From Mycolicibacterium rhodesiae JS60 (GTDB taxonomy: Bacteria; Actinomycetota; Actinomycetes; Mycobacteriales; Mycobacteriaceae), in assembly GCA_000230935.2 (NCBI GenBank), contig AGIQ01000007.1:124001-188000 (forward strand): 64,000 nucleotides of DNA, read 5' to 3'. The notes under the pieces are model-generated. The model was given only the letters and a program-made list of their open reading frames with translations, made no database searches and was not told the origin of the DNA. This document shows, one piece after another, positions 60,548 through 64,000 of the stretch (its first letter is position 1; the number at the start of each line of letters is the position of its first letter). The translations under genes and the position numbers were made by a program.

Positions 60548-61225
60548 ATGACCGAAACCGCTGCCCACGAAACAGGCACCGAAACCCCGACGAGTGCGTC
60601 GTATTCAGTCTGGCTGCGGGTATTCGCCGTGCTGTACGACCCGGTCCTCTGGATCGGGGAGGTGGCGGGCATGCGCCGCCGCCGGCGGGCGCTGGTGGCC
60701 GAGGCGTGCGGACGCGTCGTCGAGATCGGGGCAGGCACCGGACTGAACGTGAAGCATTATGGCGACGGGCTCGACGACCTCGTACTCACCGAGCCGGAAC
60801 CCGGCATGCGGCGCAAGCTCGCCGGCATGGTGAGCCGGCATGGTGTGGCCGCGCGGATCGTCGACAGCCCGGCCGAGAGCCTGCCGTTCGCCGACGCATC
60901 CGTGGACACGGTGGTGTCGACGCTCGTACTGTGCACAGTCGACAACCCGGGACGGGCCCTGCGCGAGATCGCCCGCATCCTGCGCCCAGGCGGACGGCTG
61001 CTGTTCATCGAGCACGTCCGGGCACGTTCGCGTTTCCTCACCGCGTGCCAGGACAAGCTGTTACGCCCGTGGCGCGGGTTCGCGGGCGGCTGCGTCTGCA
61101 ACCGCCCCACCTTGGAGCTGATGCGCGCCAACGGCTTCACCGTCACCGCCGACGATCAGGTGTGGCACGGGATGCCGGCGATCGTTCAGCCGCTGATCGT
61201 GGGATCGGCGACCGTTCACCCGTAG
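60548..61225 (+). CDS. SAM-dependent methyltransferase (UbiE/COQ5-like)
   Basis: A 225-residue class I methyltransferase: motif I VVEIGAGTGLNVKHY, LVLTEPEPGM at the end of strand 2, ESLPFADASVDTVVSTLVLCTV and LREIARILRPGGRLLFIEHV. The N-terminal AVLYDPVLWIGEVAGMRRRRR suggests membrane or lipid association. The substrate is unknown; relatives methylate lipids, quinones or arsenic species. Start: an ATG 76 bases after the LuxR-fusion gene. Confidence 0.88.
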   Translation: MTETAAHETGTETPTSASYSVWLRVFAVLYDPVLWIGEVAGMRRRRRALVAEACGRVVEIGAGTGLNVKHYGDGLDDLVLTEPEPGMRRKLAGMVSRHGVAARIVDSPAESLPFADASVDTVVSTLVLCTVDNPGRALREIARILRPGGRLLFIEHVRARSRFLTACQDKLLRPWRGFAGGCVCNRPTLELMRANGFTVTADDQVWHGMPAIVQPLIVGSATVHP

Positions 61226-61283
61226 GCAGCGCATCGCCGCGAAACGCACCCTGAACGAAACGCCCACGATGCATGCTGGGGGC

Positions 61284-62207
61284 ATGCAGGTCAGTATGTT
61301 CTCCCAACTCAGTGGATCCGGTACCGGATCGCCCATCGATGCGACGATCGCGAACCTCACGATGCTGCGCGACGAGGGCTTCAAACGGGTGTGGATGAGC
61401 CAATTACCTTACGAACCAGACCTTCTCACGGTCCTGGCGGTCGCGTTGCATGAGGTTGACACGATCGAGGTGGCCAGCGGTGTGGTGCCTATCCAGAATC
61501 TGCATCCGATGCTGATGGCGCAGCGCGCCCTGACCGTGAGCCTCGCCTCGGGTGGCCGATTCATCCTCGGGCTGGGCATGACCCATCAGGCGGTCACCGA
61601 GGGGATGTGGGGCATCCCGTGGGACAAGCCGGTACGCAGACTCAACGAATACCTCGACGGGCTGTTGCCGCTGCTGGACGGCCAGCCGGCCGCCGCAGAG
61701 GGCGAGACAGTGACCACCCGGGGTGCCCTGATGATCGCCGACGCACCGCGGCCCGACGTCTATATCGCCGCACTGGGTCCGCAGCTGCTCAAGATCGCCG
61801 GACGGCGCACGGCCGGCACCTGCACCTGGATGACCGGACCCAGGACGCTGGCCGAACATGTCGGGCCTGCGCTGCGGCAGGCCGCCGCCGACGCCGGACG
61901 CGAAGGTGCGGTGCGCGTCGCGGCCTCGCTGCCGATCAGCGTCACCGACGACGTGGACGCCGCGCGCAAGCAGGCGGCCGAACAATTCGCCATGTACGGC
62001 CAGCTGCCGTCGTATCGCGCCATGCTGGACCGTGAGGGTTATGCCGGTCCCGCGGATGCCGCCATCATCGGCGATGAGGACACCGTCCGGGGACGGCTCG
62101 ACGAGCTGCGGACCGCCGGGGTCGACGAGTACGTGGCGGCGCCGTTCGATCCGTCATCGGAGGGCCGGGCCCGCACGCGGGCATTGTTGCGTTCGTACGA
62201 CGCGTAG
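61284..62207 (+). CDS. LLM class F420-dependent oxidoreductase
   Basis: A 307-residue luciferase-like TIM-barrel protein: MQVSMFSQLSGSGTG, VASGVVPIQNLHPMLMAQRALTVSLASGGRFILGLGMTH, and APRPDVYIAALGPQLLKIAGRRTAGTCTWMTG, the pattern of the mycobacterial F420-dependent subfamily. The substrate is unknown. An ATG five codons upstream (61269) is possible, but MQVSMF matches the first strand. It follows the methyltransferase by 58 bases. Confidence 0.86.
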   Translation: MQVSMFSQLSGSGTGSPIDATIANLTMLRDEGFKRVWMSQLPYEPDLLTVLAVALHEVDTIEVASGVVPIQNLHPMLMAQRALTVSLASGGRFILGLGMTHQAVTEGMWGIPWDKPVRRLNEYLDGLLPLLDGQPAAAEGETVTTRGALMIADAPRPDVYIAALGPQLLKIAGRRTAGTCTWMTGPRTLAEHVGPALRQAAADAGREGAVRVAASLPISVTDDVDAARKQAAEQFAMYGQLPSYRAMLDREGYAGPADAAIIGDEDTVRGRLDELRTAGVDEYVAAPFDPSSEGRARTRALLRSYDA

Positions 62208-62312
62208 CTCCGCGTTTGGGCGGAAAGTGCCACCGAAATAGGGCCAGTGCCAACGCTGCAACGGGCGCCGACCATCCCCGGGTTGGCTTTTCGGGCCGGT
62301 GAGATAGATCAC

Positions 62313-62341
62313 TTGACATCGGCGGAATCGCAGGTAGGGGA
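62313..62341 (+). promoter_or_regulatory. candidate promoter of the cutinase gene
   Basis: TTGACA at 62313-62318 is a consensus -35, with a weak TAGGGG -10 about 17 bases on and the ATG 20 bases beyond. The -10 is poor, so this is tentative. Confidence 0.35.
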
Positions 62342-62359
62342 TCACGGCTTTAAGCAGGC

Positions 62360-63124
62360 ATGAGCACAGCATTGTTGGGCCGGGCGGCGAAAGTCATGCA
62401 GTCGGCGATCTTCGCGGCACTCGCACTGGGCGCCGTCGTCGCGGGTCCCGTGGCAACCGCCAACGCCGCCGACGACTCGTGTGCCGCCGTCGAGGTCGTC
62501 TTCGCGCGCGGCACCTTCGAGTTGCCCGGGGTCGGCGCGACCGGGCAGTCGTTTGTCGACGCCCTGAACGCCCGGTTGCCGGGCAAGACGGTCGAGGCAT
62601 ACGGGGTCAACTATCCGGCCTCGTTGAACTTCGGGCAGGCGGTCGACGGTGTCGCCGACGCGGCCAACAAGATCCAGGCGGTCGCCGCCGAATGCCCGGC
62701 GACCAAGATCGTGTTGGGCGGTTACTCCCAGGGAGCCGCGGTCGCGGGTTACACGACGTCGAGCACGGTTCCCGCGGGAGTCACGCTGCCCGCCAGTATC
62801 TCCGGGCCCCTGCCCGCGTCCGTTGCCTCCCATGTCGCCGCGGTTGCCCTCTTCGGCACGCCGGACGACTGGTTCCTGGGACTGGCGGATCGCAACGCGC
62901 CGCCGATCACCATCGGCGATCTGTACGCCGGTAAGACCATCCAGCTGTGCGCCCCAGGCGACCCGGTCTGCTATCCGGGCGGTCTGGACCGTTCTGCGCA
63001 CAGCTCGTACAAGACCAACGGCATGGCCGATCAGGCCGCTGACTTCGTAGTGAGCAAGCTCGGCGGTCCCGCACCCGAAGCGGTGCTGGTGCAGGCCGCC
63101 GCCGACATCGGCCCCGGCAACTGA
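62360..63124 (+). CDS. cutinase-like secreted esterase (Culp family)
   Basis: A 254-residue exported serine esterase. The signal peptide ends A-N-A-A-D-D; the cutinase core has VEVVFARGTFE, the nucleophile elbow G-G-Y-S-Q-G (Ser 123) and the late Asp-His pair in CAPGDPVCYPGG and SAHSSYKTNG. Cysteines at C41 and C112, and in CAPGDPVC, form the usual disulphides. Mycobacterial Culps hydrolyse lipid esters, and some are phospholipases or thioesterases. ATG start. Confidence 0.93.
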   Translation: MSTALLGRAAKVMQSAIFAALALGAVVAGPVATANAADDSCAAVEVVFARGTFELPGVGATGQSFVDALNARLPGKTVEAYGVNYPASLNFGQAVDGVADAANKIQAVAAECPATKIVLGGYSQGAAVAGYTTSSTVPAGVTLPASISGPLPASVASHVAAVALFGTPDDWFLGLADRNAPPITIGDLYAGKTIQLCAPGDPVCYPGGLDRSAHSSYKTNGMADQAADFVVSKLGGPAPEAVLVQAAADIGPGN

Positions 63125-63134
63125 ACGCGTCGGT

Positions 63135-63164
63135 CGAGTAATCGCAATCGAGTGCGACTGCTCG
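63135..63164 (+). terminator. weak hairpin after the cutinase gene
   Basis: CGAG/CTCG outer and TCGCA/TGCGA inner arms, with small internal loops, begin 11 bases after the stop. It could be a terminator. Confidence 0.35.
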
Positions 63165-63186
63165 GGATCTCGGTCACCATGTCGAG

Positions 63187-63813
63187 GTGATCGCATCCCG
63201 TTCAGTCGCCTCGATTGTTTCTGTTGTCGCCCTTGCCGTTGGCCCTGCGGTCACGTCGTGTAGCCCAAGTGAAACCCACGAGCCGCTAGCCGCGGATTAC
63301 GCGGTGTATGCCGAGTACTCACTGACGAGCAAGCCGATGGTCGCAGGGTGGAACACCCGGGCGTTCAACAAGCGCGAAGTCGAGGAAGGCAAGAACATCA
63401 GCCTCGATGACCACACCGGCGTGGTGACCCTCAAGCCTGGTCAGTACCGCGTCACGGCCATGTCGCTCGTCAACTATGCCGATCCGGCGAATCCGACCGT
63501 CATCCCGACAGTGTCGGCTCCGCCGGCGGGCTATGCGCGCCTTCGGTATCTCAACGACGCGCTGCCGCCCGACACCGTGCCGACTGCCGACGTGATCAAC
63601 GCCAGCAACGCCAAGGCGCTGTCGGTGGGCACGGGAAGCGACGCCAATGCACTCCCCAGCTTCATGGACACCTTCCTCAATGTCACCGACGAAGCCAAAC
63701 TCGTTGTCGAGCACCAGGTCGGCGAAGATGTCAAGGGCCTCTACTTGCAGGTCAACGAGAACAACTCGGTGTGGCACATCAACGCGCGCATCACAATTCA
63801 GCGCATCGCCTGA
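63187..63813 (+). CDS. putative lipoprotein, function unknown
   Basis: A 208-residue precursor from a GTG start, with a hydrophobic N-terminus and lipobox V-T-S-C at about residue 25. The mature part looks beta-rich (YAVYAEYSLTSKPMVAGWNT, GVVTLKPGQYRVTAMSLVNY, GLYLQVNENNSVWHINARITIQRI), suggesting a jelly-roll-like domain. I do not recognise the family. It is transcribed in the same direction as the cutinase gene, 63 bases downstream. Confidence 0.72.
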   Translation: MIASRSVASIVSVVALAVGPAVTSCSPSETHEPLAADYAVYAEYSLTSKPMVAGWNTRAFNKREVEEGKNISLDDHTGVVTLKPGQYRVTAMSLVNYADPANPTVIPTVSAPPAGYARLRYLNDALPPDTVPTADVINASNAKALSVGTGSDANALPSFMDTFLNVTDEAKLVVEHQVGEDVKGLYLQVNENNSVWHINARITIQRIA

Positions 63814-63892
63814 CGCTGACCTGCGGCTCGGGCACCGCGCGAAATCGACGTTTAGCGTTTGGCGGCCCGCCGAATGGGGCAGGCTCATCTGC

Positions 63893-64000
63893 ATGAGAAA
63901 GCTAATCCGTCGCTCAACAATCCTGACGGCCGCCTTCGCGCCGATCGCCGCCCTGTCACTGGTGGCTCCAGCACCCGGTTCAGCTGACCCACTCAACTGC
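63893..64000 (+). CDS. exported protein, N-terminal part only
   Basis: Thirty-six residues before the window edge: a basic start (MRKLIRRS), a hydrophobic core and an A-P-G-S-A-D-P cleavage region, a typical mycobacterial signal peptide. A Cys follows near the edge. Nothing more can be said. Confidence 0.65.
   Translation, partial: MRKLIRRSTILTAAFAPIAALSLVAPAPGSADPLNC

Noticed and set aside
58775..60568. 597-codon open frame on the minus strand
   Set aside because: It covers the LuxR-fusion gene antisense and enters the peptidase gene in another frame; no signal or domain.
1..64000. tRNA, rRNA, CRISPR arrays, insertion sequences, attachment sites
   Set aside because: I read through both strands and recognised none; small structured RNAs without strong motifs could still have been missed.

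Overview
The window reads as chromosomal DNA of a high-GC actinobacterium, almost certainly a mycobacterium and probably an environmental, Mycolicibacterium-like species. The signs are uniformly high GC at third codon positions, many GTG starts, a furA-katG pair whose promoter closely matches the one described in mycobacteria, an MPT53-type thioredoxin with its CcdA-like partner, a cutinase-like protein, an Rv2172c-type non-canonical methylenetetrahydrofolate reductase, several F420/luciferase-like oxidoreductases, and many small secreted proteins ending their signal peptide in A-D-P. I saw no rRNA, tRNA, CRISPR array, transposase or phage gene. Gene order and composition look like ordinary core and accessory chromosome; the clearest AT-rich departure is at about 41.75-41.96 kb.

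Layout. 0-10.3 kb: an unrecognised two-gene unit, a ureohydrolase, a SnoaL-like protein, a membrane GGDEF protein with a broken active-site motif, a methyltransferase, YaaA, an intact PAS-PAS-GGDEF cyclase, a nitroreductase and an alkaline-phosphatase-fold enzyme. 10.3-18.2 kb: ModA with a TOBE/HTH regulator, CDP-diacylglycerol pyrophosphatase, a STAS protein, an LLM oxidoreductase, a membrane-anchored Mrr-like nuclease and a tightly overlapped TetR-DUF1214-sulfotransferase operon. 18.2-25.3 kb: DsbE/MPT53 plus CcdA-like protein, katG-furA, a small lipoprotein, the non-canonical MTHFR and a MenC-like protein that has lost its catalytic residues. 25.3-32.4 kb: MOSC protein, ABC-2-like membrane protein, glycogen phosphorylase, cysteine hydrolase, acyl-CoA-dehydrogenase-like flavoprotein. 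32.4-37 kb: omega-aminotransferase and methylmalonate-semialdehyde dehydrogenase divergent from a PucR regulator, a likely beta-alanine/omega-amino-acid catabolic module. 37-45 kb: FNT channel, a catalytically dead NlpC/P60 protein, DUF4193, two thioesterases, a crotonase and a large secreted carbohydrate-binding protein. 45-48.6 kb: five co-directional genes, a type III PKS with an ICMT-type methyltransferase followed by a three-gene nitrile-hydratase/thiocyanate-hydrolase-like set. 48.9-64 kb: a hydrolase-fold protein without nucleophile, Tex, a flavin-binding split-barrel protein, a run of small secreted proteins, an FKBP lipoprotein, PepD-like protease, a TAP-like peptidase divergent from a hydrolase-LuxR fusion, a methyltransferase, another LLM enzyme, a cutinase, a lipoprotein and the start of one more exported protein.

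Functional threads: envelope and redox maintenance (DsbE/CcdA, PepD, RipD-like, cutinase, FKBP), oxidative stress (FurA/KatG, YaaA), c-di-GMP signalling (one intact and one degenerate GGDEF protein), and amino-acid/nitrile catabolism. The most unusual items are the MenC-like pseudoenzyme next to the MTHFR, the three-gene nitrile-hydratase-family locus adjoining a type III PKS, several fold-conserved proteins lacking catalytic residues, and well-formed inverted repeats at divergent promoters.
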